Positions 52,501 to 58,606 are shown, numbered from the stretch's first letter. The stretch is DNA of 64,000 nt from Streptomyces sp. S4.7 (GCF_010384365.1 NZ_CP048397.1:7321683-7385682); one strand, 5' to 3'. A program made the numbers and translations. The notes: generated by a model from the letters alone, not told the origin.

Positions 52501-53512
52501 GCAGACCGCCGTCGGCCGCGACCGCCGCCGCGAAGGCCGGTTCGTCGCTGACGCGCGTCATCGGCCCCTGGGCGATGGGCAGTCGGGTGCCGAGTGCGCG
52601 CGCCCCGGCCGACCCGGCGGCCAGCGCGGCGGCCGGCGCGTCGTCGGTGAAGGTGTCCGCCATGGCGGACGCGATGCCGCGTACCGCCTCGGCCACCGTG
52701 GACCAGCGCTCGGTGAAGGAGGCGGCGAGGAAGGCGTCCTGGCCGAGGGGGACGAACTGGGTACGGAGATCGTCCGTACCGATCCTGGAGGCGAACTCGG
52801 CCCGGTCCGAGGGGAGTTCGGGGGCACCGGGGCCACGGCGGCGCAGCACGCGCGTCCCGTGGTGAAGCACGGTCTCCGAGCCGTCGAGCCCGGCCAGCAC
52901 CCCGGCGAGCTCGGTCGGCAGACCTGCCTCGTCGAACAGCGCGAGCTGGGTGTCGAGCACGACACCGGCCGCGCCGCCGGCGACTGTCGCCGCGGCGGTG
53001 TGCGGTCCGATGCCGCCGCAGGCCCAGACCGGCAGATCCAGGGCCGGTTCGGCGAGCACCTGCTGGAGCAGGACGAAGGTGCTCAGCTCGCCCGCACGTC
53101 CGCCGCTCTCCGAGCCGCGCACGATCAGCCCGGCCGCACCGGCCTCGGCGGCGCTCAACGCCTCCGCCAGGCAGGTGACTTCGACCAGGACGCGGAGGCC
53201 GGCGAACTCGGCGGGCGACCGCGCGGGGTCGGCGAGGAGCACCGTGTCCACGAGTTCGGGCAGCTCGCCGGCGGTCGCGGAACAGCCTTCCCGTACGCGG
53301 ACGCCGAACGGCACGGACGACCAGCGACAGGTGCGGTCGAGCAGGTCGACCGTCTCGCGGGGGTCCTCGACGGGGAGCTCGAGGACGCCGATCGCGCCGG
53401 CTGCCGCGGCCGTGGCGGTCAGTCGTGGGGACGGCCGTTGAAGAGGGTTGATCACGATGACCGAATGCGGCAGGGAAAAGTCGTTGGACCAGGAAGGTCC
53501 TGGAGTCCGCAT
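46586..53512 (-). CDS. Type I synthase: tandem NPD/enoyl-reductase-like barrels, then KS-AT-ACP-KR
   Basis: In this 2308-residue protein, residues about 15-215 and 305-560 resemble two nitronate-monooxygenase/PfaD-like FMN barrels (GAAGLIVRGSESGGRAGE; IFEGAECGGHVGPRN; VLFAGGIHDERSA). A ketosynthase follows (about 680-1120; Cys868, His1003, His1043), then an acyltransferase (about 1235-1525; Ser1327 in GHSYGE). After an Ala/Pro/Thr linker comes one ACP with Ser1759 in LSVDSIKRAEI, and a ketoreductase (about 1985-2290; VVLLVGGARGITA, FGSIAAALGNRGQSDYAAAND). The D-S-I-K-R carrier motif is that of PUFA-type synthases. ATG at 53512 has GGAG just upstream. Confidence 0.9.
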   Translation of the reverse strand: MRTPGPSWSNDFSLPHSVIVINPLQRPSPRLTATAAAAGAIGVLELPVEDPRETVDLLDRTCRWSSVPFGVRVREGCSATAGELPELVDTVLLADPARSPAEFAGLRVLVEVTCLAEALSAAEAGAAGLIVRGSESGGRAGELSTFVLLQQVLAEPALDLPVWACGGIGPHTAAATVAGGAAGVVLDTQLALFDEAGLPTELAGVLAGLDGSETVLHHGTRVLRRRGPGAPELPSDRAEFASRIGTDDLRTQFVPLGQDAFLAASFTERWSTVAEAVRGIASAMADTFTDDAPAAALAAGSAGARALGTRLPIAQGPMTRVSDEPAFAAAVAADGGLPFLALALANADRTRSMLRRTRDALGDAKWGVGILGFADEEIKAAQLDVVRELRPTHAIVAGGRPAQAAALEAEGITTFLHVPSPGLLRQFLAAGARRFIFEGAECGGHVGPRNSFPLWEAQTEVLLEFLAESGAGAEGGQETAAELTVLFAGGIHDERSAAMAAALAAPLTRAGVAFGVLMGTAYLFTEEAVRGGAIQPLFQRRILDAERTDLLETAPGHATRCARSAISEDFAALKDELREQGVPDREIWERLERFNVGRLRLASKGIERVGDDLLAVDEARQSDEGMFMAGEVVVLRDAVTTVAALHESVTGGAAARLRVRAGELRGPLGIDATDERAAPEPLRVAVVGMAGMFPGAPDLADFWANIIAGKDCVTEVPAQRWDQERYYAPDGDGERTPSRWGGFLPEIPFDPLRYGIPPASLAAVEPVQLLALEAARRALADAGYDAKGTDHARTSVVFGAEAGSDLSNATTLRTVLPGYIGEIPPALDEQLPRLTEDSFPGMLANVIAGRVANRLDLGGANYTVDAACASSLTAVDVACKELVSGTSDMVLCGGADLHNGINDYLLFSSVHALSPTGRSATFDAAADGIALGEGVACVVLKRLADAERDGDRVYAVIDGVGSASDGRALGLTAPRPEGQHAALTRAYRNAGVSPADVGLVEAHGTGTVVGDRTELGTLTEVFTEAGAEVASCAVGSVKSQIGHTKCAAGLAGLIKVTLALYHGVKPPTLHLKEPNSAWKSESSPFVFHTKATPWAAEPTERIAGVSAFGFGGTNFHAVLRAYTQAPPAHSLDTWPAELFTFRGLDAEAARRSVRALQDLLAKGGRWRLRDYARSAAQRSDRAAVRGERVWIAVVADNLAELPGLLRRAAEGEHAPEAGIHSAGAAETADIGDGKLAFLFPGQGSQRPGMLAELFVAFPELQRHLQLGARWADVLHPPAAFGEQGKAGQLARITDTAVAQPALGVVELAAAELLASVGVRPAMAAGHSYGELVALGVAGALSPRDVITASAERAEAILSRTAGGDPGTMAAVTASPEQVDEVLRLAGLAGEVVAANRNSPTQTVISGPTEQVAAAVARLRDAGHSVKPLQVACAFHSPLLAGAGDAFAERLGELTVYPPAFDVWANRTAEPYPTDPAGVRAGLAAQIGSPVRFAEQIEAMYEAGARVFAEVGPGRVLSRLVSAVLGDRPHRTVPLDGGRGGGLSGFLTALAQLAVSGADVRTGRLFRGRDAVDPETAVAERSPGWTVDGQLVRLADGTIPPHALHPARPVTELIVPENHSPHAPHSAPDALVAEFLRTSRDLVAAQRDVLMTYLGGPGAVAAVSAPAAVTWQPAAVAAPTAPSVLTLPAAVSPTAAAGPSTTNGTEPAPATVPETAPATSPTDPESVLAAVLTVVADRTGYPVEMIEPELDLEADLSVDSIKRAEIAGELAVRLGLPVDASGELEGLSTARTAAGITGLLVERLTGSDAPAGGDAPPVVETVPAQDDPAEAEILAPQRLEFTEAPLDEVTGTIAAGARVLLLGGGSAPALAERLRAAGASPTLVPAGELPTATADAVVVLDTLDAAEPPFPAALPLFQAALAGAPGTLVAVERRTEGSASGLRGFFRSVAREYPDMKTTLVEVAADATADAVADAVVTELAATDREPVVLNDGGRRRALRLTPTDLGALAATGAGPAGEGQAEAEAAGLDRESVVLLVGGARGITARFARTIASASRCRIELMGRTPVPAPVEDPATAGAADHDGLRAAFLATGLTSPGEVERRVGAVLAEREVRATVDALRALGSEVRYHCVDVLDTEVVRATVKDIYAEHGRLDGLVYAAGVIEDKLLAEKSAESFGRVFSTKVDGARAVLDAVDVLPRGPRFAVLFGSIAAALGNRGQSDYAAANDALEELGRRWSTDDRRGLTVHWGPWAAAETNGGMVTPALMRIYAARGIKLIDPEEGPLSLLRELAWGAPQVHAAVYTASGW

Positions 53513-53551
53513 GAACTCTCCAGTTGCGGGGGGGCAGTTGTGGGGATTGGC

Positions 53552-53581
53552 AGTTAAGTAGCCGCGCTTCCCCAGAGTCAA
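53552..53581 (-). promoter_or_regulatory. Candidate promoter of the synthase operon
   Basis: On the minus strand TTGACT (53581-53576) is followed after 15 or 18 bases by TACTTA (53560-53555) or TTAACT (53557-53552). This gives a predicted start about 35 bases before the ATG at 53512. Spacing is slightly off optimum, so confidence is moderate. Confidence 0.45.
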
Positions 53582-54088
53582 CCGATCGCAGAGAGTCACC
53601 ATCCCCATTTTTCGAACATCTGTGCGACTTTGACGCGCGGCGGATTCCGGCGGACGGGGGGTCAGGGGGCGTTCTTCATGCGCGTCATCCGTGGATCATG
53701 TTGTTGATATCGACCTGACATGCTCGCGGAACGTTCGCGGCGCGTCCGCGTCCGAGGCTGTGCTCCAGATCACAATAACTTTCTCGATGGGTGTCCGGTT
53801 CCGGCCTTATGGCTACGCAGCGTCATGATTTTCCGGCTGGTCGGCCCGATGACCTTCACGAGACCGTTTGGCCAGCTCAGCGCCGCGAAATGGTCGGCGG
53901 AGGCGCTTTTGGAAACCTTCTTTCGCAGCGTTCCGACACTCAATGTCCACGGAGAGACGAAAGATCTGGCGACGGAGCGCAGCCGAGAACCACCCCGGCG
54001 CACCGCCGCGAGGCAGCACTCCGCCCATGACCTCACGTTCTTCCGCTCCCACGCGTCTGCGTACCGAAGGTGAAACGCGGTACGCGAG
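53582..54088. other. About 500-base divergent intergenic region without a recognisable gene
   Basis: This stretch separates the synthase operon from the methyltransferase gene. It is less GC-biased than its surroundings (for example 53690-53830) and contains the perfect palindrome GAACGTTC (53729-53736). Open frames of 80-120 codons exist on both strands but show no family motif and no high-GC third-position pattern. It probably holds regulatory DNA for both directions, or a decayed gene. Confidence 0.5.
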
Positions 54089-54101
54089 GGAGGCCGACAC
54101 C

Positions 54102-54668
54102 ATGGGCATGGACAGAGCCACGGACACAGGCGCAGACGGGTGCGCGAGGGGCGGAACGGACATCGCTCACGCGGTCGTCGAGACGTCGCTCGGCGGGCTG
54201 ACCGTGGTGGCGTCGGGCGGCGCGATCACCGGCCTGTACTTCCCGCACCACTGGTACATGCCGTCCGGGGCGAGCCTCGGCAGGCGCGTCGACGTGCAGG
54301 AGGACACCCTGCTCACAGAGGCGGCGGCCCAGCTCGGCGAGTACCTGGACGGCGAGCGGACCGCGTTCGACCTGCCGACGCGGACGGACGGGGACGCGTT
54401 CCAGGAGCGGGTCTGGGCGATGCTGCGTGAGATCCCGTTCGGCGAGACCACCACCTACGGCGAACTCGCCGAACGGCTCGGGAACAAGGCGCTCGCGCAG
54501 TCCGTGGGCCAGGCGGTCGGCCACAACCCGATCTCCATCATCGTGGCCTGCCACCGGGTGGTCGGCAGCAACGGGAAGCTCACGGGCTTCGCCGGCGGAC
54601 TGGAGCGCAAACAGCGCCTCCTGGAGATCGAGGAGCCGCGGACCGTGAAGGAGGCCAGGCTCTTCTGA
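54102..54668 (+). CDS. Methylated-DNA-protein-cysteine methyltransferase (variant ACHRV site)
   Basis: The 188-residue protein has the MGMT/Ogt fold: FQERVWAMLREIPFGETTTYGELAERLGN (about 100-128), the arginine-finger region GQAVGHNPISIIV, and active Cys150 in ACHRVVGSNGKLTGFAGGL. The residue before the Cys is Ala instead of the nearly universal Pro (PCHRV). Reactivity toward O6-alkylguanine may still hold. GGGAGG upstream fixes the ATG at 54102. It is followed by an ECF sigma gene and a second MGMT gene on the same strand, suggesting an alkylation-damage response unit. Confidence 0.92.
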   Translation: MGMDRATDTGADGCARGGTDIAHAVVETSLGGLTVVASGGAITGLYFPHHWYMPSGASLGRRVDVQEDTLLTEAAAQLGEYLDGERTAFDLPTRTDGDAFQERVWAMLREIPFGETTTYGELAERLGNKALAQSVGQAVGHNPISIIVACHRVVGSNGKLTGFAGGLERKQRLLEIEEPRTVKEARLF

Positions 54669-54722
54669 GGGCGGCCCACGGACGCCGGACCTCACGTTCC
54701 GGGGGGCTGGGACGTCTACGGA

Positions 54723-55313
54723 ATGATGGACATGAAGAAGCCTTTCGAGCGGGTGGTCGCGGAGCACGCGGACACCGTGCTCCGCGTGTGCCGGGCGGTG
54801 GTGGGCGTCCACGACGCCGATGACGCCTGGTCGGAGACGTTCCTCGCGGCGATGCGCGCCTATCCGGACCTGCCGGACGACGCCAACGTGGAGGCGTGGC
54901 TCGTGACCATCGCCCACCGCAAGGCCATCGACCTCACGCGCGCCGGGCAGCGGCACGCGGTCCCCGTGGCGGACCTGCCCGAGCGGCCGTCGACCGTCGG
55001 CCTGCCGGGCGGGACCGACCACGACCTGTGGCGAGCCGTCAGGGCACTGCCCGGGAAACAGCGGCAGGCGGTGGCGTACCACCACTTCGCCGGACTGCCC
55101 TACCGGGAGGTCGCGGAGATCGTCGGCGGCACCCCCGAGGCGGCACGGCGCGCCGCCTCCGACGGCATCAAGGCGCTCAGAACCACCCTCGCGGAGCGGG
55201 ACCGGGGCGCGTCCGGAAAAGCGGACGCCGACGCCGGTGCCTGCGCGGACACCGACCCGCGCGCCCGGCCCGAGCCCCGCGGGAACGCGAAGCCGAAAGG
55301 AGCGACACCGTGA
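54723..55313 (+). CDS. ECF-type RNA polymerase sigma factor
   Basis: The 196-residue protein has sigma region 2 (about 5-80; FERVVAEHADTVLRVCRAVVG, DDAWSETFLAAMRAYPDLPDDANVEAWLVTIAHRKAID). Region 4 follows (about 100-160; LPGKQRQAVAYHHFAGLPYREVAEIVGGTPEAARRAASDGIKALR). A basic, low-complexity tail (about 165-196) is unusual. No anti-sigma gene is adjacent. Its GTGA overlap with the second methyltransferase gene shows co-translation, so it may autoregulate or respond to DNA alkylation. Several ATG codons within the first 12 bases make the exact start uncertain by up to three residues. Confidence 0.9.
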   Translation: MMDMKKPFERVVAEHADTVLRVCRAVVGVHDADDAWSETFLAAMRAYPDLPDDANVEAWLVTIAHRKAIDLTRAGQRHAVPVADLPERPSTVGLPGGTDHDLWRAVRALPGKQRQAVAYHHFAGLPYREVAEIVGGTPEAARRAASDGIKALRTTLAERDRGASGKADADAGACADTDPRARPEPRGNAKPKGATP

Positions 55314-55945
55314 ACGACACCACCCGTGACCCGGACCTCTCCACACTCCTCGCCCGCGCCGGCGCGGACCCCGAGACCCTCGCCCGGCTGCACACCAGGC
55401 TGGAGGACGCGGCAGGCCGCGACGGCCTGCTGGACGTCGCGTACACCGTCGTCGACAGCCCCGTGGGCCGCCTGCTGCTCGCGTCGACCGAGCAGGGCCT
55501 CGTCCGCGTGGCCTTCGACAACCAGGACCACGACAAGGTCCTCGACACCCTCGCCACGACGCTGAGCCCCCGGGTGCTGCGCGCCCCCGGACGCCTGGAC
55601 GACGTCGCCCGCGAGCTCGACCAGTACTTCACCGGCGCGCGCAGGACGTTCGACCTGCCCCTCGATCTGTCGCTTTCGCGCGGGTTCCGGCAGCTGGTGC
55701 AGCGTCACCTCCCGGAGATCGCCTACGGACGCACGCTGAGTTACGCCGAGGTCGCGCGTCTCGTCGGCAACCCGAAGGCGGTCCGAGCGGTCGGCACGGC
55801 CTGCGCGACCAACCCGCTCCCCGTCGTCGTCCCCTGCCACCGCGTGCTGCGCAGCGACGGAACGCTCGGGGGTTACGCGGGCGGTCCCACCGCCAAGTCG
55901 GTGCTCCTGGACCTGGAGGCCGCGGCCCGGCACCACGGTGGGTGA
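55310..55945 (+). CDS. Methylated-DNA-protein-cysteine methyltransferase (canonical site)
   Basis: The 211-residue protein has a roughly 35-residue N-terminal extension, an RNase H-like subdomain (VVDSPVGRLLLASTEQGLVRVAF) and the DNA-binding/active-site domain (about 122-205; GFRQLVQRHLPEIAYGRTLSYAEVARLVGNPKAVRAVG). Active Cys176 is in VPCHRVLRSDGTLGGYAGG. It transfers alkyl groups from O6-alkylguanine to itself. GTG at 55310 overlaps the sigma stop by 4 bases, so it is translationally coupled. It is the more conventional of the two paralogues flanking the sigma gene. Confidence 0.92.
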   Translation: MNDTTRDPDLSTLLARAGADPETLARLHTRLEDAAGRDGLLDVAYTVVDSPVGRLLLASTEQGLVRVAFDNQDHDKVLDTLATTLSPRVLRAPGRLDDVARELDQYFTGARRTFDLPLDLSLSRGFRQLVQRHLPEIAYGRTLSYAEVARLVGNPKAVRAVGTACATNPLPVVVPCHRVLRSDGTLGGYAGGPTAKSVLLDLEAAARHHGG

Positions 55946-55984
55946 GCGGCGCGGCCGGGTCCCTGGCCGCGTTCGGCCACAAGA

Positions 55985-56041
55985 TTGGCCGAGTCCAGCC
56001 ACCCGCTGGCCGAGTCCGGCCCTGCTTGGCCGGGTCCGGCC
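55985..56041 (+). repeat. Three-copy tandem repeat of TTGGCCGAGTCCGGCC type
   Basis: Copies at 55985-56000, 56006-56021 and 56026-56041 (period 20-21 bases) each contain GGCC near both ends, so each can form a small hairpin. They lie in the 186-base gap between the methyltransferase and the protease-like gene, followed by AT-rich sequence. They could be tandem operators or a terminator array. Confidence 0.7.
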
Positions 56042-56131
56042 GAATGGCGTCTTTCGGACTGCAACATCCCGCCCCGCCCCTCCAGAATGGCAGGCGCATG
56101 ACATGTCATGACAGGGAATCGGGGAGGGAAC

Positions 56132-56881
56132 ATGAGTCCGTACCGCATCGAGAGACCGTTCCGAAGAGCGATCCGCACCGCCGCGTCCGCCGTCGCGGCG
56201 CTGACCCTGCTGCTCGGCTGGTCCGCCGCGACCGGATCGACGGCGTACGCGCAGGAGCCGGCCGCCGCGACCGCCCCGACGACCCTGAGCGGCAAGGTCG
56301 TCCAGGTACGCGGTGGCAATGTCATCTACAGCAGCGGCGGCATCCGCTGCACCGTCGGCTTCAACGCCCGCACCAGCGCCACCTTCTTCGGCCTGGTGTC
56401 CGGGCGCTGCGCCCAGGGCACCTCCAACTGGTACGCGGACGCGGCCCTGAGCGTGTTCGTCGGCACCACCGCCGGATCGAGCTTCCCGGGCAACGACTAC
56501 GCCCTCATCCGCTACATCAACAGCTCGACGGTGTCCTTCCCCGGTGAGGTCGCACTCGGTGGCGGTGGCAACCAGGACATCACCGGCGCCGCGAATCCGA
56601 CGGTCGGTCAGTCCCTCTGCCACACCGGCCGGACGACCGGCGTCCACTGCGGCACCGTCACGGGCGTGAACCTCACGGTCAACTATCCCGAGGGCTCGGT
56701 GAGCGGACTCTTCAGGTCCAACATCTGCTCCGAGCCCGGCGACGCGGGTGGTCCCGCGTTCTCCGGAACCACCGCACTCGGCATCATCGTCGCCTCGTCC
56801 GGAAACTGCTCATCGGGCGGCGTCACCTACTACCAGCCGGTCGTCGAGTGGCTGTCGGTCTACGGTCTGTCCCTCTACTAG
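56132..56881 (+). CDS. Secreted streptogrisin-like S1 protease homologue with mutated catalytic triad
   Basis: The 249-residue protein has a Sec signal (about 1-40, ending STAYA) and a chymotrypsin-fold domain that aligns closely with streptogrisin B. The catalytic His position reads LVSGRC (Arg92), and the Ser position reads EPGDAGGPAF (Ala205), while Asp122 is kept in GNDYALIRY. The codons are clear (CGC and GCG). The long pro-region of active streptogrisins is absent. Loss of both the general base and the nucleophile predicts no protease activity. A binding, inhibitor-sponge or signalling role is possible. GGGAGGG fixes the ATG at 56132. Confidence 0.88.
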   Translation: MSPYRIERPFRRAIRTAASAVAALTLLLGWSAATGSTAYAQEPAAATAPTTLSGKVVQVRGGNVIYSSGGIRCTVGFNARTSATFFGLVSGRCAQGTSNWYADAALSVFVGTTAGSSFPGNDYALIRYINSSTVSFPGEVALGGGGNQDITGAANPTVGQSLCHTGRTTGVHCGTVTGVNLTVNYPEGSVSGLFRSNICSEPGDAGGPAFSGTTALGIIVASSGNCSSGGVTYYQPVVEWLSVYGLSLY

Positions 56882-57046
56882 GTCCGTGTCTTCGAACTGG
56901 CGTCGTCCGTCCGCAGGGCGGGGCCCGCGGCGTCCGGTGCGTGCGACCGCAAGACGGAGGATCGCATCCGCACCGGGCGTACTCGGGCGAGTCCGACAAC
57001 GCGGCGGGCGGGCGTGCCAGGCGTCGTGAGCCAGACGCCGGTCTGA

Positions 57047-57087
57047 GGACAGGACCCGGGTCCGCCGGACAGGACCCAGGTCTGTCC
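57047..57087. repeat. 20-bp tandem repeat (GGACAGGACCC...) between convergent genes
   Basis: GGACAGGACCC occurs at 57047-57057 and 57067-57077, each followed by a partly complementary GGTC/TCC end, so two adjacent hairpins can form. It lies between the protease-like gene and gudD and may serve as a terminator for both strands. Confidence 0.5.
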
Positions 57088-57101
57088 AGGGGGCTCCAGG
57101 G

Positions 57102-58472
57102 CTACCGCGGGCGGCGGCGATCGGTGTCGCGTACGAGCGCCGGGCGCTTGTTGTCGAACCGCCAGTCCGGCACCAGATACCGCATCGCCGTCGCGTCGTC
57201 GCGGGCCCCCAGTCCCAGGCTCCGGTACAGCTCGTGCGCCGCCTCCACCCGCTCCATGTCGAGGTCGACACCCAGCCCCGGCCGCTCCGGCACCTCCAGC
57301 ATGCCGTCCTTGATCTCGAACGGCCGCGTGGTGAGCCGCTGGCCGTCCTGCCAGATCCAGTGCGTGTCGATCGCCGTGATCTCACCCGGAGCGGCGGCCG
57401 CGACATGCGTGAACATCGCCAGCGACACGTCGAAGTGGTTGTTGGAGTGCGACCCCCACGTCAGCCCCCACGCCTCGCAGAGCTGCGCCACCCGCACCGA
57501 ACCGTTCATCGTCCAGAAGTGCGGGTCGGCCAGCGGGATGTCGACCGCGTCGGCGCGTACGGCGTGACCGAGTTGCCGCCAGTCGGTGGCGATCATGTTC
57601 GTCGCGGTACGCAGCCCGGTGGCGCGGCGGAATTCGGCCATGGTCTCCCGGCCCGAGTAGCCGCCCTCCGCGCCGCACGGATCCTCCGCGTACGCCAGGA
57701 CGTCGCGCAACTCGCGGCCCAGCGACACGGCTTCGGCGAGCGGCCAGGCGCCGTTCGGGTCCAGGGTGATCCGCGCCTCCGGGAATCGCTCGGCCAGTGC
57801 CCGTACCGCCTGCGCCTCCTCGTGCCCCGGCAGCACGCCGCCCTTGAGCTTGAAGTCCTGGAAGCCGTAACGCCGCCTGGCCGCCTCGGCGAGCCGGACG
57901 ATCGCCTCCGGGGTCAGCGCCTCCTCGTCGCGCAGCCTCAGCCAGTCGTCCCGCTCGTCGCTGCCGTCCCGGTACGCCAGGTCGGTGCGGCCCCGGTCAC
58001 CCACGTAGAAGAGATAGCCGAGCACGGGCACCCTGTCGCGCTGCCGCCCCTCGCCCAGCAGCGCGCTCAGGGGCAGCCCGAGGTGCTGGCCGAGCAGGTC
58101 GAGCAGCGCGGATTCGAGCGCGGTGACCGCGTGCACCGTGACCCGCAGATCGAAGGTCTGGGCGCCGCGTCCCGCCGTGTCCCGGTCACCGAAGCGCTCG
58201 CGCACGGCGCGCAGTACGGCGTGGTGGTCGCCGACGGACCTGCCCACGACCAGGTCGCGCGACTCCTCCAGCGTCGTCCGGATGCCCTCACCGCCCGGCA
58301 CCTCACCGACCCCGGTACGCCCCTCGGAGTCGGTCAGGACGACCAGATTGCGGGTGAAGTGGGGGGCGTGCGCGCCGCTGAGATTGAGCAGCATGCTGTC
58401 CCGCCCGGCGACGGGCACGACACGGACGGAGACGACCTGCGGCGGGCGGGCACCGGATGCGGGGGCGCTCAA
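57102..58472 (-). CDS. gudD: Glucarate dehydratase (enolase superfamily)
   Basis: The 456-residue protein has the glucarate dehydratase pattern: FKLKGGVLPG with the catalytic Lys (about 205-214), the metal region ITLDPNGAW, NMIATDWRQ and SHSNNHFDVSLAMFTHV with the catalytic His. It converts D-glucarate (or L-idarate) to 5-keto-4-deoxyglucarate in the cytoplasm. The length fits the family. The LysR gene lies 134 bases upstream on the same strand, and a palindromic LysR-like site precedes gudD. No transporter or aldolase gene of the pathway is in the window, apart from the unassigned MFS protein. Confidence 0.92.
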   Translation of the reverse strand: MSAPASGARPPQVVSVRVVPVAGRDSMLLNLSGAHAPHFTRNLVVLTDSEGRTGVGEVPGGEGIRTTLEESRDLVVGRSVGDHHAVLRAVRERFGDRDTAGRGAQTFDLRVTVHAVTALESALLDLLGQHLGLPLSALLGEGRQRDRVPVLGYLFYVGDRGRTDLAYRDGSDERDDWLRLRDEEALTPEAIVRLAEAARRRYGFQDFKLKGGVLPGHEEAQAVRALAERFPEARITLDPNGAWPLAEAVSLGRELRDVLAYAEDPCGAEGGYSGRETMAEFRRATGLRTATNMIATDWRQLGHAVRADAVDIPLADPHFWTMNGSVRVAQLCEAWGLTWGSHSNNHFDVSLAMFTHVAAAAPGEITAIDTHWIWQDGQRLTTRPFEIKDGMLEVPERPGLGVDLDMERVEAAHELYRSLGLGARDDATAMRYLVPDWRFDNKRPALVRDTDRRRPR

Positions 58473-58556
58473 TGGGAGTCCTTCCGGGATCGGTGCGGGA
58501 TGCGGCTCTCGCTACCGAGGAAGCTAGGACGCGCACGCATACAGGTCAAACACTTG

Positions 58557-58579
58557 TTTCGTATGCTGCGATACCGAAA
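58557..58579 (-). promoter_or_regulatory. Candidate LysR-type operator upstream of gudD
   Basis: GTAT (58561-58564), a 6-base spacer and ATAC (58571-58574) sit inside longer arms TTTC and CGAAA, giving a near-perfect dyad TTTCGTAT ... ATACCGAAA. LysR-type regulators bind such interrupted dyads. It lies about 85 bases upstream of gudD, whose regulator gene is immediately beyond it. Confidence 0.5.
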
Positions 58580-58606
58580 TTGAATCGGACGTGCCGGCCC
58601 GGAGAC

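Noticed and set aside
53824..53940. Plus-strand peptide beginning MIFRLVGPMTF, superficially like the start of a SARP regulator
   Set aside because: The similarity ends after about ten residues, with no winged-helix continuation, no RBS and no codon bias, so it is treated as chance.
56882..57101. Possible small gene between the pseudoprotease and gudD
   Set aside because: Only short frames without RBS or recognisable sequence. The interval is explained by convergent termination repeats.
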